Source: Strigamia acuminata
Taxonomy: Eukaryota > Arthropoda > Chilopoda > Geophilomorpha > Linotaeniidae
Assembly (NCBI GenBank): GCA_949358305.1
Contig: OX442316.1
Coordinates: forward strand, 13,082,001 to 13,146,000
Direction of reading: 5' to 3'
DNA length: 64,000 nt
Made by a program: the position numbers and the translations under genes
Notes under the pieces: model-generated
Seen by the model: only the letters and a program-made list of their open reading frames with translations
Told to the model about the DNA's origin: nothing
The model's database searches: none
In this document: in pieces, positions 12,591-24,057 of the stretch
Layout of the letters: every line of letters begins with the position of its first letter
Numbering within the stretch: position 1 is the first letter of the stretch

Positions 12591-14604
12591 TAATTATTTA
12601 ATTTTAGTGTTAATTTTGGTCATTATGTTAGGTCTACGTTTATGCGTGTGATGCATTAACCATAATTGGTGAAATCTCTGTACCATCAGCGAATTCACGG
12701 TTTAAGGTCCGATTTCCAATTTTTGGAGAAAACGAATGCATATGGTAATTTCTGGCTATCAGTGCAACTTTATCCTGCAGCTGTTGATAAGATATTGTCC
12801 TAGCACACAATTTGTTTTTATAATGTGAAATGCAGTGTTATTTACATGCTTAAACATACTGAACATGTGAGAAAGTATACACGCTTAACGCAAATCAAGC
12901 TCATCTCGAGTCGGGCTTATCTGCTAAGCTCGAATACAATGCAAGGAAGTGGCGGTTGTATGAAAGTCCAGATCAATATTTAAAGTAGTGGGAATTGGAA
13001 TTAAGCAATAAAATTGTTGTATCATTTTCTTTATCCGCCAATTAAAATCGAAAATGAGTTTTTTAACCACCAAGTTCTTTTTTCTCTCTCTCTCTCTCTC
13101 TTTCTCTCTTTCTTTTTTTCTTTTGAAAACCCGGGGATAATGGAAGAAGTTGAGTGTAGTCGACAGTTGATTAAATTTTCTAAGTTTGAAGCTTTGCCCA
13201 AACTGTAAAGTGGGGGCAGGTTGGAGAGTCCATTTTCCCCTCCAGCACAATCACACCTTGCTCAAAAAAGCGAAAGAGATCGGCGGTTGAAGGGGACCGG
13301 GAGTGCATTTGCGCCTCTCGCGACCGGAATAGATATGGTGGTCGGGTCTCTGTGTCATCAGAGCAACGATCGCCACAGTTTTGGCTCTGGTATTGCAACC
13401 ATGTTTGGAATGCGGACCAGCGTCTTTGTGAAAAGTGTTTCTTTTTTTCTTTTTTTCTGGCGTTTCTGGCCACTTTGGTTTACTTCTTTATCCGATTTTT
13501 TTTTTATTTTTATTATTTTTTTTTATTTTCGATTTTTTTGTTGTTGTTGACTGCTTTTCCACACTCAAAACAACTTACAATTTATGATTCCCGGATGAAT
13601 TGAATAGAATTTTTAAATGTTGCACAAATATTTCAATTATTCATACAGTGAGTTAAATTAACATACGAAAGTAGATTTATATTTATTTACATTCATTATT
13701 CAGTAAGTTGATGAAGTTATTGTTAGAAGTCGCATTCTAAGATCAATTTAAAGATCAAAGAAGATTAAAAAATTAAAAACTACATTGTGTAGTTTGTTGA
13801 ATTTCGCTACGTTTACTGGATTATATCACAGTTGAAAGTTAATTTTTAGCTAAAATATTTAGTTCAGTGCTTGTGAACGGGATTTCGTTGTTAATTTAAT
13901 ACGCAAGTTTTATTTTTATTGAATTTTTTATTTTATTTTAATATTTAGAGGGCTTTAATGTCAATGCCAATTAGAGATTTATGATGTAGACAAATATTTG
14001 GAAGAACAGTCGACATTCATCAAGCATTTCCTTGTGTAACTAACGATAAATTTTATCTTGAGTGTATAACTTTACGTACTCTTGAACAAAGTTGGAGATG
14101 GGAAAAAAATGAAATTTGAAATTGCCCAGCTAGACCTTTCCGGATTAAATTACCCGTGAAAGGATGTGTACAAGGATTGTAAAATAAAACAAGAGCAATC
14201 CGTGCGGACTTAGTGTGCAGTTATCGCTTTCGACCAGCAGCTGGTACCCTTGAAAAATTGAAAAAATTCTTCTACTAGCTTTGTACTTGAATGGTTTTCT
14301 TGGTAGATAAGTTGACAAGTCATGCGTCAGGACAGAGTTGTGTGTGATTTATTTTCTTTTTATTTTCCTTTTATTTTTTTTTAATGCACAAAAAAATCAC
14401 TAAAAAACCGACATTTCTTTAGCCGTCAAAAGTAATCAAATTTTAAGGGATTTTTTATGTCTTCAATTTACACTCTCAGGCAAAATTACAAAGAACACTT
14501 GTTTGCTTGCTTTTTGCATTAGGTGCATGAACTCTTCAAAAGATGAATTGATTTATTTGTCTGAAATGATTTCTCTAAACAGGATATGATGTTTTTTTTT
14601 ACAA
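12591..14604. other. Non-coding stretch with CT microsatellite and a GC-richer island
   Basis: The (CT)n-rich tract is listed separately. At about 13210-13440 the base composition becomes GC-richer, and several overlapping frames stay open on both strands with no recognisable protein. AT-rich T-runs follow from 13440 to 13550. At 14518 a TTAGGTGCATGAACTC motif resembles a degraded MITE end. Confidence 0.4.
13079..13122. repeat. CT microsatellite grading into T-rich tract
   Basis: Uninterrupted CT dinucleotides from about 13082 to 13101 are followed by TTTCTCTCTTTC and a run of T. No link to a gene is visible. Confidence 0.9.
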
Positions 14605-14698
14605 TAGGTGCATTCAATATCGATAAGGAGAAGTGACTTCTCTTTAAGTTGATTAAATAAGTCATTTGAAAGAAGTGACTTATGTTTGAACGCGCTTA
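14605..14698. mobile_element. Short MITE of the TGCATTCAA group with AAGTGACTT motifs
   Basis: Left end TAGGTGCATTCAATATCGAT; right end inward TAAGCGCGTTCAAACATAAG; TA at both borders. AGAAGTGACTT occurs in both halves in opposite orientation. A related block in reverse orientation (AGTCACTTCTCTTTATCGAT) lies at about 15655-15675. These could instead be the two ends of one larger element of about 1.07 kb (14605 to about 15680), interrupted by the smaller elements in between. Confidence 0.6.
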
Positions 14699-14812
14699 TT
14701 ATTTTACTTAAGTGTTTGAGTTCTATCCAGTTGTGACGAGTTCTGAGCATGCTCAGAACAAGTATTGCAAATGGCTGCCAAACCAAGATGCAAATGTCAA
14801 TCTCGCATTCGT

Positions 14813-14920
14813 CAAAAAAAATATGTGCTCTAAAATTCTAAAAACCACATGCATCTCTTTTTCTTTGGTTAATTAGAAGTTTATGTGGTTTTTAGAATTT
14901 TAGAGCACATATTTTTTTTG
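14813..14920. mobile_element. Palindromic hairpin element with about 37-bp arms
   Basis: Left arm includes ATATGTGCTCTAAAATTCTA and then AAAACCACAT; the right arm is its exact reverse complement. The loop is about 32 bases. It is probably a minimal MITE or foldback copy; the terminal A/T runs make the borders uncertain. Confidence 0.8.
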
Positions 14921-15194
14921 TTTTAGGCAACATTGCGATGAGCGAATTAGATCAGAAAAGATGGCGGCCAAAAAATTTTCAAAACGAGGCGAAACCAGGC
15001 GATATGCGCTTGTGCACCATTATTTAAGTGACTTATTCATAAGAAGAAGTAACTATTTTTTCACTTTTCCTTACTTCACTTATTTGACTTCTTTCAAAAC
15101 GACTTATCAGAGATATGACACAAATGAGCCACAGGCTACCAGGAAATTCCCTGTCACCAGCCTGGATGTAAGAAAGATGTAAGTAAACGCCAAA

Positions 15195-15345
15195 TTGATC
15201 CAATGTTGATTCCAAGTATTGGCCCATTCATGCCACCACTATTAAGCCAATTTGGAGTTTTCTTTCATCTTGTCATTTGGTTAATATTGTATCTCAATAA
15301 TGGCCCATTATTTTGGTCAATATTGGGCCAATGTTAAGCAAATTT
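15195..15345. repeat. Imperfect inverted repeat built on TTGGCCCA
   Basis: CCAATGTTGATTCCAAGTAT then TGGCCCA near 15201-15226 is mirrored by TGGCCCATTATTTTGGTCAA and GGGCCAATGTTAAGC near 15301-15340. It may be a degraded TIR element; no border can be fixed. Confidence 0.45.
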
Positions 15346-15402
15346 TGTTTCAAAAATAAAAATAGTGAATAAAAAATCAAAACATAAAAAAACATTAAAA
15401 AC

Positions 15403-15455
15403 TAGCTGCATTCAAAGGTCTAAAGCGACTCGTTTCAGACTTTTGAATGCAGCTA
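15403..15455. mobile_element. Minimal 49-bp MITE of the TAGCTGCATTCAAA family
   Basis: Between two TA dinucleotides lie 49 bases whose ends GCTGCATTCAAAGGTCT and, inward, GCTGCATTCAAAAGTCT differ at one position. Only about 15 bases separate the arms. It has the same termini as the 140-bp copy at 8381 and the 222-bp copy at 22051. Confidence 0.8.
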
Positions 15456-15757
15456 CTGAAATTTGCACAGAAATTTATTTTTAAATGGAAATTGGTTTGT
15501 TTAACTTAACTTTGCAAATGACTTTCGAATGCAGTGTCAAATCTTAAATTTCTTTTTTGTATTTGTCCCAGACATAAGTTATACACTTGTAGTTATTCCT
15601 AAGACTCATTGTTCAAGTGGTGAACTGAGTCAAATGAGTCAAATAAGTGAAAGAAGTCACTTCTCTTTATCGATATTGTATCTCTGAGAAGTCAACTTGA
15701 AAGAATTCAAATAAGAGGATTAAGATTAAATCACTTTTTTGACTTACAGAAGTGACT

Positions 15758-15893
15758 TACCCTAGCGCCTCGTTTAAACGCCTGGGTTCATTAAGACACC
15801 GGGTGGTCATCGCCGATTTTTCGATTATACGCTGGCCCGAGTAAACGCCGGGCTTCAAATTGGCGCCGGTTCTTTAAACGAGGCAGTACGGTA
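15758..15893. mobile_element. TACCGTA-type MITE (copy with GTTTAAACG subrepeats)
   Basis: The right end reads inward TACCGTACTGCCTCGTTTAA; the left is TACCCTAGCGCCTCGTTTAA. TA at both ends. The interior is a series of GC-rich motifs (AAACGCC, GGCGCCGG) spaced at short intervals on both sides. Same termini as the larger element at 21050-21473. Confidence 0.75.
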
Positions 15894-18349
15894 TCTCTTC
15901 TCAATCTGCTATTGGCGATTGTTTTACCAAATGTTATAGGTAGCCATCTTTTTATTTCAGTTCAGTTTTTAGTGTGTTCAATCGAAAATTTGCTTCTTAA
16001 GGAAAAGACAATTTGTCTTTGAAGATTGTTGCTTGGTTACAGCAAGAAAGATTTCAACAAGATCAGAACTCTGAACTTATGTCTTAAGCAGTAAGAAAAT
16101 TGTGGTCAGTCAAGCAAGCGAAAACCAGTGAATACATGCGCTGTGACAGCTACGTAATGGCTAGCTTAGCCCAGCAGCATCGAGTCAAAATGGCTTAATT
16201 ACCAAATCCAGAATTAATTTTGGTATTCGGTTTGTAATTGGGTAGTTTGAACGCAATACCCATTCTTAGGAAACATTTTAGACTCAATTTAAAACTGAAA
16301 ATTTAATTTGAATCTTTGAAGAAAAAAAAATAAAATATGGAGTAAAACTTAATTTGATTGAAATGGTGCGAATATAGCCAGGTGCTTCGGATGGCCAATG
16401 GGAAATTCAAAAACAAAACTGTTTGCTAATTTAAAATTTTAATTACACATAAGACGGGGTAAATTAGAGAGTCTGTTTGAAAGTTTGAAATCTCTTTATT
16501 TATTAAAAATATAGCCTAAAATTTTTTTTTTCTTTAAGAAAGACTAACCTTATTCTCGAATTTGTGTAATGCGGTTTACCTTATACATATTCACGTAGAT
16601 CCTCCGAGAGCGAAGGGAACGTGGAGTCCACTCTAGGTGAACATAATGTAAGCACAGCGGCCTACACCTGATGCCAAGGGTTTTGCGCAAGTAAAGCTGT
16701 AGAGAGATAGAGATGAGTAAGAGTAAGGCTCTTTTGTCAACAACTCACTATTCTTTTTGTTTTCGCATTTGGAAAAAGAGGCGGGGAATGAAGTGGAAGT
16801 AAGACTGAAAAAAAGTGAGTGAGGAATGGTTGCAAGGCCCAAGAAAACATGGAATGTTTTTCTAAATTGGACTATAAAAAATGTGAGCAAATTGATGACG
16901 GAAAAAGCAGGAAGGAAAGTAAATTAATTTTTCAGCGCTGTGATGGATGTGTTTGTTATGGGTTTGTGTGGAGCTTCTTCTTTCTAGCAGATAGAAAGAG
17001 CAATTACCTAAATTTATTTACTTTGCTTGAGAAGTAAATGTTTAAATAACGAAACGAAACGCCGGCTCAGTCCGCTGTGCTGCCAGCCGTAGGTGGAAAT
17101 GAAATTCGCAGGTTTACGTGTCAGCGAACAACTCTGTCACAGATCAAATTTGTTCTTGTGAAGAGGAAAGTAAACGAGAAGGTGTATATGGCAAGTGATG
17201 CGCAAAGGCCCTAATGACTTTACGTGACTCGTTGTTGGTAAGTTGAAAGCGAGGATTCAGCGATTAAAGCACACAACGTAGCATCGAGATAAACGCTGTC
17301 AAGTCGAACAAGTTTGTACTCTTCAATTATTCAACATCATTGCAATAGAGCTGATTAAAGAAATCTTCCCCAATTGTGACTCCCTTTAGGATTAGTTTAA
17401 TGGCGTAAGGAAAAAGCACGAAGGCGCACAGTGACTTGAGACTAGGCGCGCGAAGGATGACGGGAAATCAGGGCGAAAGTTGAAACGCGTCTTTATACCT
17501 AATTTTACAGTTGTAAAATTTAGAAGTTTATATTTCACAGATTGTAAAAATGGAAATACTTGATGCTTTCATAAAGTAATTTCGACTAAACAGCATTTTA
17601 AACAACGTACGGCGTAATCTGTGCAGGCCAGACACAGGTCCCAGAAGATTCTCCGGACCAACAGGGAATTTAACATTACAAACAAGTTCGGACTAAAGCG
17701 TAGTACTCAACTCGTATGCTTTCAGAGTTTAAATATTTTTATAGTCTTAATTTTTCAACAGCACCATTTCAAGCGGAATGTTTTATCCTCTTATTATTCA
17801 GAGTCTGATAAATTTGTGGTACTCATGAGATTGTCACCAGAAAGTTTCCGTACTCTTAAACTGTGTGAGTCATTGTTGCTTGTTTTGCAAATGGCTGGCA
17901 ATGGCAATGAAGCTTTGTCTGACTTTTCTGACATAAATAATTTTAAAATCAGTTTTGGTCTTTTTGCAATTAAAAAAGCATTTATTTTGTCTGAAATGCA
18001 GGAAAAAATATAATTCTACTAATCTTCAACAAACAATGTGTTCAATTGTAGTAGTTGGGTGTCTTTGTTTGCAACCGGCTGTGACCAGTTGCAAATTTTA
18101 GATAAAAAACAAGGGAATTCTGGGTAGACAAAATTTATTCAGAGTCTGAAGCAATTAAATTTTTCCATGCACCAGGGTCGGAAACAATTTGTTTCTACTT
18201 GCAAGGGTGATTCAGAGTCTAAACAATATTTTTATGAGTACCACTCTTGGCAGGAAACTTAAGACTTTGATTTCTGTTACCATTCCAAGGACGGAATGGT
18301 GTTACGAGTACTAGCCTTAACACCGTCTGGTTCGTAGAGTATTTAAACT
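15894..18349. other. Non-coding stretch, one longer open frame of doubtful meaning
   Basis: Mixed composition; 16560-17480 is less AT-rich than its surroundings. The longest frame is on the + strand at 17621-18013 (130 codons). It has no recognisable domain, and the DNA contains a recurring motif (T)TCAGAGTCT at about 17720, 17798, 18136 and 18210. The region may therefore be an old repeat and not a gene. The motif TTGAACGCAATACCCATTC near 16247 may be another degraded MITE end. Confidence 0.4.
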
Positions 18350-18627
18350 GCTTTACCAAGGGCATGCGCACGATATTTAAAGAACATACTGTGACTCCCG
18401 GACACCGGTCTCCGACCTCTGTCCACAGTCCACCCCTTTACCGGTAGCGGACATCTTGTCTTTGTAAGGGGTTTACGGATTGGCTACTGTAAATCCCTAC
18501 TGTACGCCATTTTGTTTTTGCTTGAATAAATCAGTCTTTAGCTGTTTTCGAACATGCACGTACGTAATTGACTCAAACATACAATATGATTAACTGCATG
18601 TAAAACAGGACTTTTTGAATGCACTTA
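18350..18627. mobile_element. MITE block interrupted by a solo LTR
   Basis: GGGCATGCGCACGATATTTA (18360-18379) and, after the LTR, AATATGATTAACTGCATGTA (18583-18602) line up with the uninterrupted blocks at about 4365-4410 and 12386-12428. The right end GACTTTTTGAATGCACTTA belongs to the TGCATTCAA group. The left border is uncertain. Confidence 0.65.
18390..18576 (+). mobile_element. Solo LTR, about 187 bp
   Basis: The insert begins TGTGACTCCCGGACACC and is far more GC-rich than its surroundings at the 5' end. It contains a polyadenylation-type AATAAA at about 18525 and is flanked on both sides by ACATAC (18384-18389 and 18577-18582). The uninterrupted relatives of the host MITE at 4365 and 12386 lack the insert. 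The absence of an internal region and the direct duplication fit LTR-LTR recombination. The exact right border may shift by one base, because the LTR end and the duplication share bases and no terminal CA is obvious. Confidence 0.7.
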
Positions 18628-18724
18628 GTTTAGTGTTCACACCAATCGTGGATCTAGATCCGCAGTTTCGGATGAGATCCAAAAGCTTGGTGCGAACAGG
18701 GTATTTACTGTAAACAGTCATCAG

Positions 18725-18886
18725 TAGGTGCATTCAAAAACTCTAAAACCTATGCAAAACTCGTTTCGTGTTTGAACGTGACGTCATTCCCATTGAATAA
18801 CATTCCCATGTTTTTCAATTTGAATGACGTCACGTTCAAACACGAAACGAGTTTTGCATAGGTTTTAGAGTTTTTGAATGCACCTA
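18725..18886. mobile_element. Near-perfect palindromic MITE of the TGCATTCAA group
   Basis: The arms 18725-18788 and 18823-18886 are exact reverse complements over 64 bases, starting TAGGTGCATTCAAAAACTCT. The loop is 34 bases. TA borders. No coding capacity. Perfect arms suggest recent origin or ongoing arm homogenisation. Confidence 0.95.
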
Positions 18887-19435
18887 GTGTATTTACATGC
18901 CACTTAATTCTCACTTTTGTGACTTTAAATGCAATTGACACAGAGAGAGAAAGAGAACCAAATTGTGCATTCACATTGTGCATGATATATAATGTATTCA
19001 TCGCAGCATGTTCCCGTCTTTAGGGTCTAATCAACACGATTAGAGTTGTTTATTGTTTACTACTCTCGAAAATGGAGAAATTGTGTTGCGGTTAAAATTG
19101 ATAATTTTGAATTTGCTTTGAGAGTTTGTGTATTTAGTGTGTAGGTTTGCAAGCAATCTTAATTTACCAATTAGACTAATAACATAAAATGCGCGAGGTC
19201 GCCCTTATTCCTGTCTACACTGCAGATTTGTCCAATGACTGATTAGAAAACAGGAACCCTTTTGTGGGTGTGTTTCTAACAGGATGTGGAGATGACATTT
19301 TTTTGGCAAGCGGTACACCATTTCGTTGGAAACGAATCTTGAAATTGAAATGGTTTTGACGTTTTTCGTGATGTGGATGATTCCCAATTTGTCGGTCCAA
19401 AAGGGAGGTGATGATTAGACGCACATAATCTAACA

Positions 19436-19872
19436 CAAGGCTTCTTAAATTGGGGGGCGTAAAAAATTTGTTTAATTCGTATATAAGCTCATATATTATT
19501 CTTTTTGTACCTTGTGCTGATACGTAATTTCTACTCCCATACATTTGCAAACATTGACGGGTAGTTGCACGGTATACGAGAGGGCCCGAAAATAAACAGA
19601 ACTGTCTTCTGGTGGACAGGCCTGTTCTAGTACAAGCTTCCTCTGCTATACAAAACTGTTATAACTGATGAGCAAAAAAAAAAGGTCTTTACATAATTTT
19701 CTTAATACACACCACCGCAGATAAGCAAAAAAGTTCACGCATAATAATCTTAATTTCAATGCTGTTTGCTGTTCGAAGAAAGTAAACACTAAAATTTATT
19801 TTGAAAACAATTTTAATAAAGTGTATTGGGCCGCATTCATAGCCATTCTGGGCCGCGGGTTGGACACCCCTG
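19436..19872. mobile_element. hAT-type transposon remnant
   Basis: The right part, about 19815-19872, contains GGGCCGCATTCATAGCCATT and ends in GGGTTGGACACCCCTG, which matches the well-known end of hAT/Charlie-like non-autonomous elements (CAGGGGTGTCCAACCC read inward). The left part at 19436 (AAGGCTTCTTAAATTGGGGG) resembles another hAT end class, so the two ends may belong to different copies. No transposase seen. Confidence 0.55.
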
Positions 19873-21049
19873 ATCTACCGTATATAATCGGTCGCATAAA
19901 AATTTCTCTGGCGAATAGGGATCGCGAGTGGAAAAAGTTTAAGAAGACCTTAACTCAGTTTTTCAATTCTGGTGTATGTTTTAATAAAACGGCGAAGTTG
20001 TTAGACGAAGTAGTGCTTTTTTCTCTCTCTTTCTCTCGGTATCTGGTGTTCGTTGCTTTAACTCTGGACATTGACCTCTACCATAATTCTCTTTCGCCTC
20101 ATTGAAGCGGTCTTCAATTTATTAGCAATTTGCCACCATCATTGAAATAAATGGGAGACCCGTTTTCCAGTTAGGTCAGATCACATTGCAGCCCCACTTG
20201 TCATCTGCATACAAGGCAACGTGACGTCCATTGATGTAAGCTGGCTAGAATGCTGCTTTATCATAAATCACTGGTGAAATGAAGATGTGTGTTTAGTCGA
20301 AGGAGGATCGCTCTATCTTTGCTTGGTGCAAACGTCACTATTGTTATTGTGTCCACCTCTTGTAATGTGGCGATATTTATGAATTCGGGCTGTTTTTCTC
20401 AATTCCCTGACTCATATATTTCGGTTTCAGTTTGATGAAGTTTTGGCAAATAATTCTTTTCTTTAAATGACACGGCGTATATATTTCCGACAAATATATT
20501 GTTCTGGAATGTCAAAAAAAGTCAACAACACATTTGTTATCACTGGTAAAACGGTCGGTCGAAGATTGGAGTGAATTTTAGATGGTGGCACCACTGCTTT
20601 ACACTTTATTTCTTAATAATAAATGTTAGAATGTGAAAATGAAAAAAAAAAAGATTTTATATTACTTTGGAGAATTTAGTTTGTTTTGATTCGTAATGTA
20701 TTATAGTTTTTATTTATGTTTGTTCGTTTGTTTATTTGTAAAGTTGGTTTTATTTATTCAGTAGGTTTGAAATGAATTTGTTTTCCGCATTAAAGTCGTG
20801 TGATTTCTTTTTTGGTCTCCAGTGGTATTGGATTGGATTAAGGTTGCGATGTGCGAAGAAGTTTTATCTGTAGAGAGAAAAGTAGTAAAATGGCATTATC
20901 GAATCATACGAAGCTGAATTTTTGGATGAGTGGTTTTTGATTTTTAATATAACAGAGATTGTCACAATGACGTTCAAGATTGGAAAAAAAGTTACTTTAT
21001 CCGTCTCGTGAAAAAGTTTCGAAAAATCATTTGTTTTTATTTTTTAAAG
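19873..21049. other. Non-coding stretch, nothing recognised
   Basis: Less AT-rich at about 20100-20380. The only open frame close by is 94 codons (19821-20105, +), which starts inside the hAT remnant and shows no domain. AT-rich tail from 20580. Confidence 0.45.
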
Positions 21050-21473
21050 TACCGTACTGAATAAGGGCCCGGGCGTTTATTTATTTTTTCAACTCGCCCG
21101 CCAGGCGCTTATTCAAAACCAGGCGATTATTCAAGCCAAGCCTCTATCCGAAAAAAAAGTTTAAAATAACAAGTTATAAAAAATTTGTAGTTGTATGCAC
21201 GTTTTTACAAATTTTTTGAAGCCATACGGCTGTATTATTGGTAGAAATGCAGCAGTGAAACAATGAAGGAGTGTTAAATAGCTCATTTCTACTGTACATT
21301 ACATGTACGTGTACGGTAGACATAAAACGTCATCCAAACGAATTACAAATTTACAATAAACCCGGCGTTTATTCGGGGCCGGCGCTTATTATTGTTTTTG
21401 CTGGCGGTTGGCCGGCGCTTAATCAAGAGCCGGCGCTTAATTATGCCCGGCCCTTATTCAAGGCAGTACGGTA
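21050..21473. mobile_element. TACCGTA-type MITE with GGCGCTTATTC subrepeats, 424 bp
   Basis: The ends TACCGTACTGAATAAGGGCC and, inward, TACCGTACTGCCTTGAATAA are bordered by TA. Each subterminal region holds several copies of a GC-rich motif such as GGCGCTTATTC, GGCGTTTATTC or GGCGCTTAATC, in opposite orientation on the two sides. The middle is AT-rich and non-coding. The 67-codon open frame at 21271 is made of these motifs. Confidence 0.85.
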
Positions 21474-22050
21474 GGCTACTACACAGAATTTTAAGTGTTT
21501 GAAAATGATAATGGGTTCAGCGTGCATTGTTATCATTTTTTTTTAGTAAAAACTAGAAAAACTTTGTTGTTTTCTGACCCAACTAGAAGGCAGCATACGG
21601 AATTTAAGTTTCAACATGAATACGCGATATGCATACATAAACAGCGGTTTATAAATATACAGTTACTAATTTATACTATAGAATATGTATATCTTTTGAA
21701 TACGTTACTATAAATATAACATCAACAAACTTGAAGAAAAAAATATATTTTCTTGTGTTGTCATCGAAATCTTTGTTGGACGGTGAGTCGGTGAGTGTGA
21801 ACGTGACAGGTGCGGATGTCCGATGAATTACACTCGGTTCGGTGCCATTTCAGATACACAAGTCCATCACTTGAGCGCACACAAGTGTATCGCTGTTATG
21901 TTGTATTTTATTGTAGATTTGGATTTATTATTCTTGCAATTATCCCACATGGCTATTGCGACGTCTGATGAAATTAAACCGTGATGTTAACATTTCACAT
22001 TTGTTATTTGATGTTAACGATCTATTTTCGAATCGAGGATGCCATTTCAG

Positions 22051-22272
22051 TAGCTGCATTCAAAAATTAAAATATTTTGTGTTTTACTTCAATTTTAAAA
22101 CAAAAATGACATCATTTCCTGTCTTATTTATTAAATTAAACTGTATGAATTATTTATTTATAATTGTAATAATACATTTATAATATATTTATTATAATTA
22201 CTATGATAAATCAAAATTTAAACTTAAAATACACTTAAACTAAAATTGTATTTTTATTTTTAAATGCAGCTA
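22051..22272. mobile_element. MITE, TAGCTGCATTCAAAA family (copy 2, longer)
   Basis: The ends TAGCTGCATTCAAAAATTAA and, inward, TAGCTGCATTTAAAAATAAA have TA borders. The right half, read in reverse, matches the left half of the copy at 8381 (TTTAGTTTAAGTGTATTTTA). An AT-rich block at about 22137-22210 is absent from the shorter copy. Confidence 0.85.
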
Positions 22273-23327
22273 CCGATATCATATTCTTGATTTTGCTGGT
22301 TACCGTGGTTACAGGTCTAATGATATTTTCAAACAGAGAACAATACATACACTGTACACGTGATAACGTGGAATATAAGTCCCTGTGGGTTTAAACACAC
22401 AGTACTCTTTTTTGTGTGTGTTGAGTTCGAACGTGAGTCAAGAAAATTTGGTGCGTGAATAAGGGAAGCGCAGTTTTATGAGTTTCGGGATATTCAGCAT
22501 TCAAATCCCGTACGAAGTACGGTTTGAGAAGATATATAGTTAATATATAATTTTCTTGACAAAAGGTTATGAAGGAAGTTGCTGCACGTCTGTTCTAACA
22601 TGTGTGAAAATTCACCTAAATCTCTCATTTCTTTGGACAAGAACATAACAACGCTCATAAATTAGATCGTGCGGTGACACCACTGATTCCCATGTAATTA
22701 CAAGTAGATGCGTGTCTCATTTGTACTAGCTGTCGTTAATAAGAAGTTGTAGGCAGTTAAAGGGGGAAATGAGGAACAAAAAGGGACTCTTTTTACTGGT
22801 ACCATATAAATTAAGATCCGTTTATAGCTTAAAATAGTTAATCCAGGTTTAAAACACTAATTGTGAAATAATTTACACTGTAATGTTTGTTTTTGGGAAT
22901 TAACAGATTTTTTTAAATGCGTAATGACGCGTGTGAAATTGTTTTATGGAGTTATACAAGGCGGTTTAAACAAGTTTGGAGTTTATGTTTATTTGTAGTA
23001 ATTAAAGTGTCCCATTTAGCAAATCAGACCACTTGTAATGTCTTTTATTTTAAACACGTGGTTTTTTAATGGTGGACTTATTAGTGCAGTGTGCTTTTGC
23101 ACAGCATTAATGTAATCCATTTTTAATGAATTGTTAAGTTTTATTTATTTTTTATCAATTTCATGCACTTTCTTTTCTTTTATTGTGAAGTAGGAAGAGA
23201 GTGAGTGCAAAGTTACTTCACTTCGTTAATTGGCTGTCAGAAAAAAATCTATTTTAGGTGGAAGATCAGAAATGAAAATATAAAAATGAATTAAAGTCGA
23301 AGCAAGTTTATGTATACAGAAATATAA
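22273..23327. other. Non-coding stretch, nothing recognised
   Basis: AT-rich sequence with short frames only. No TIR, splice-site pair or known protein was found. Confidence 0.5.
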
Positions 23328-23573
23328 TACAGTCGAAACTCTTTATAACGAATCGCAAGAGACTCAAAAAATTGATTCGTTATAACGAGAATTCGTTAAA
23401 ACAAATTAGGTAAAAAAAATTAAATTTTATCATAAACAATATTATTTATTCATAGACATGCAAATTTTTTAACATGGTTTCCTATGGCCAGCCAACCAAA
23501 CCAGCCATTTTTAGGTATTCGTTATATCAATAATTCGTTATATTGCGATTCGTTATAAAGAGTTTCGACTGTA
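23328..23573. mobile_element. Pogo/Tigger-like MITE, TACAGTCGAAACTC family (copy 2)
   Basis: The ends TACAGTCGAAACTCTTTATA and, inward, the same 20 bases are bordered by TA. Next to them lie repeated ATTCGTTATA / TATAACGAAT motifs. The interior shares GGCCAGCCAACCAAACCAGC with the complementary TTGGTTGGTTGGCC of the copy at 12432. Confidence 0.9.
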
Positions 23574-24057
23574 TAAAAAAATTCTTGTCTAAGTGAACTT
23601 CTGGCGTATGTTCTGCACATATTTTAACACATGGCTTCGTGACACTCGAGATTATTATACACTTCTACGCTTAGGTAATATATTTTTTTCGTTTAAAAAA
23701 TAATGGATTTTTTTTAAATTTGTGGTGGCTCTGGCGCGCTCTTCTGATCTTTACAATGCGAGTTCTGACACAACTCTTCACTATGGTAATGAAACGTCAT
23801 CATCAGCACCTCAGATATCCTCATCTCTGGAATTCAGATGATGGATCATCCGAGTGGTTGGTCATCATCTCCGCTTGAAGGAATTAAATGATCAAAACAT
23901 GATTTCGTGTCACTGATTAACATTAAATTTTCTGGAGATGAATTTATAAACATTGCTAAGGTAGCCACTGTGTTGTTATTTGGCATTATTGCTGTTGCTT
24001 TGTCAAACTTGTTGCTCCTACATTTTATTTTATTTTGGATTAATTTTTTGTTCTGTG

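Noticed and set aside
17621-18013. 130-codon open frame on the + strand
   Set aside because: No recognisable domain, low-complexity hydrophobic stretches, and the DNA carries a repeated TCAGAGTCT motif; it more likely lies in an old repeat.
21271-21474. 67-codon frame on the + strand
   Set aside because: It is made of the subterminal motif array of the TACCGTA element at 21050-21473.
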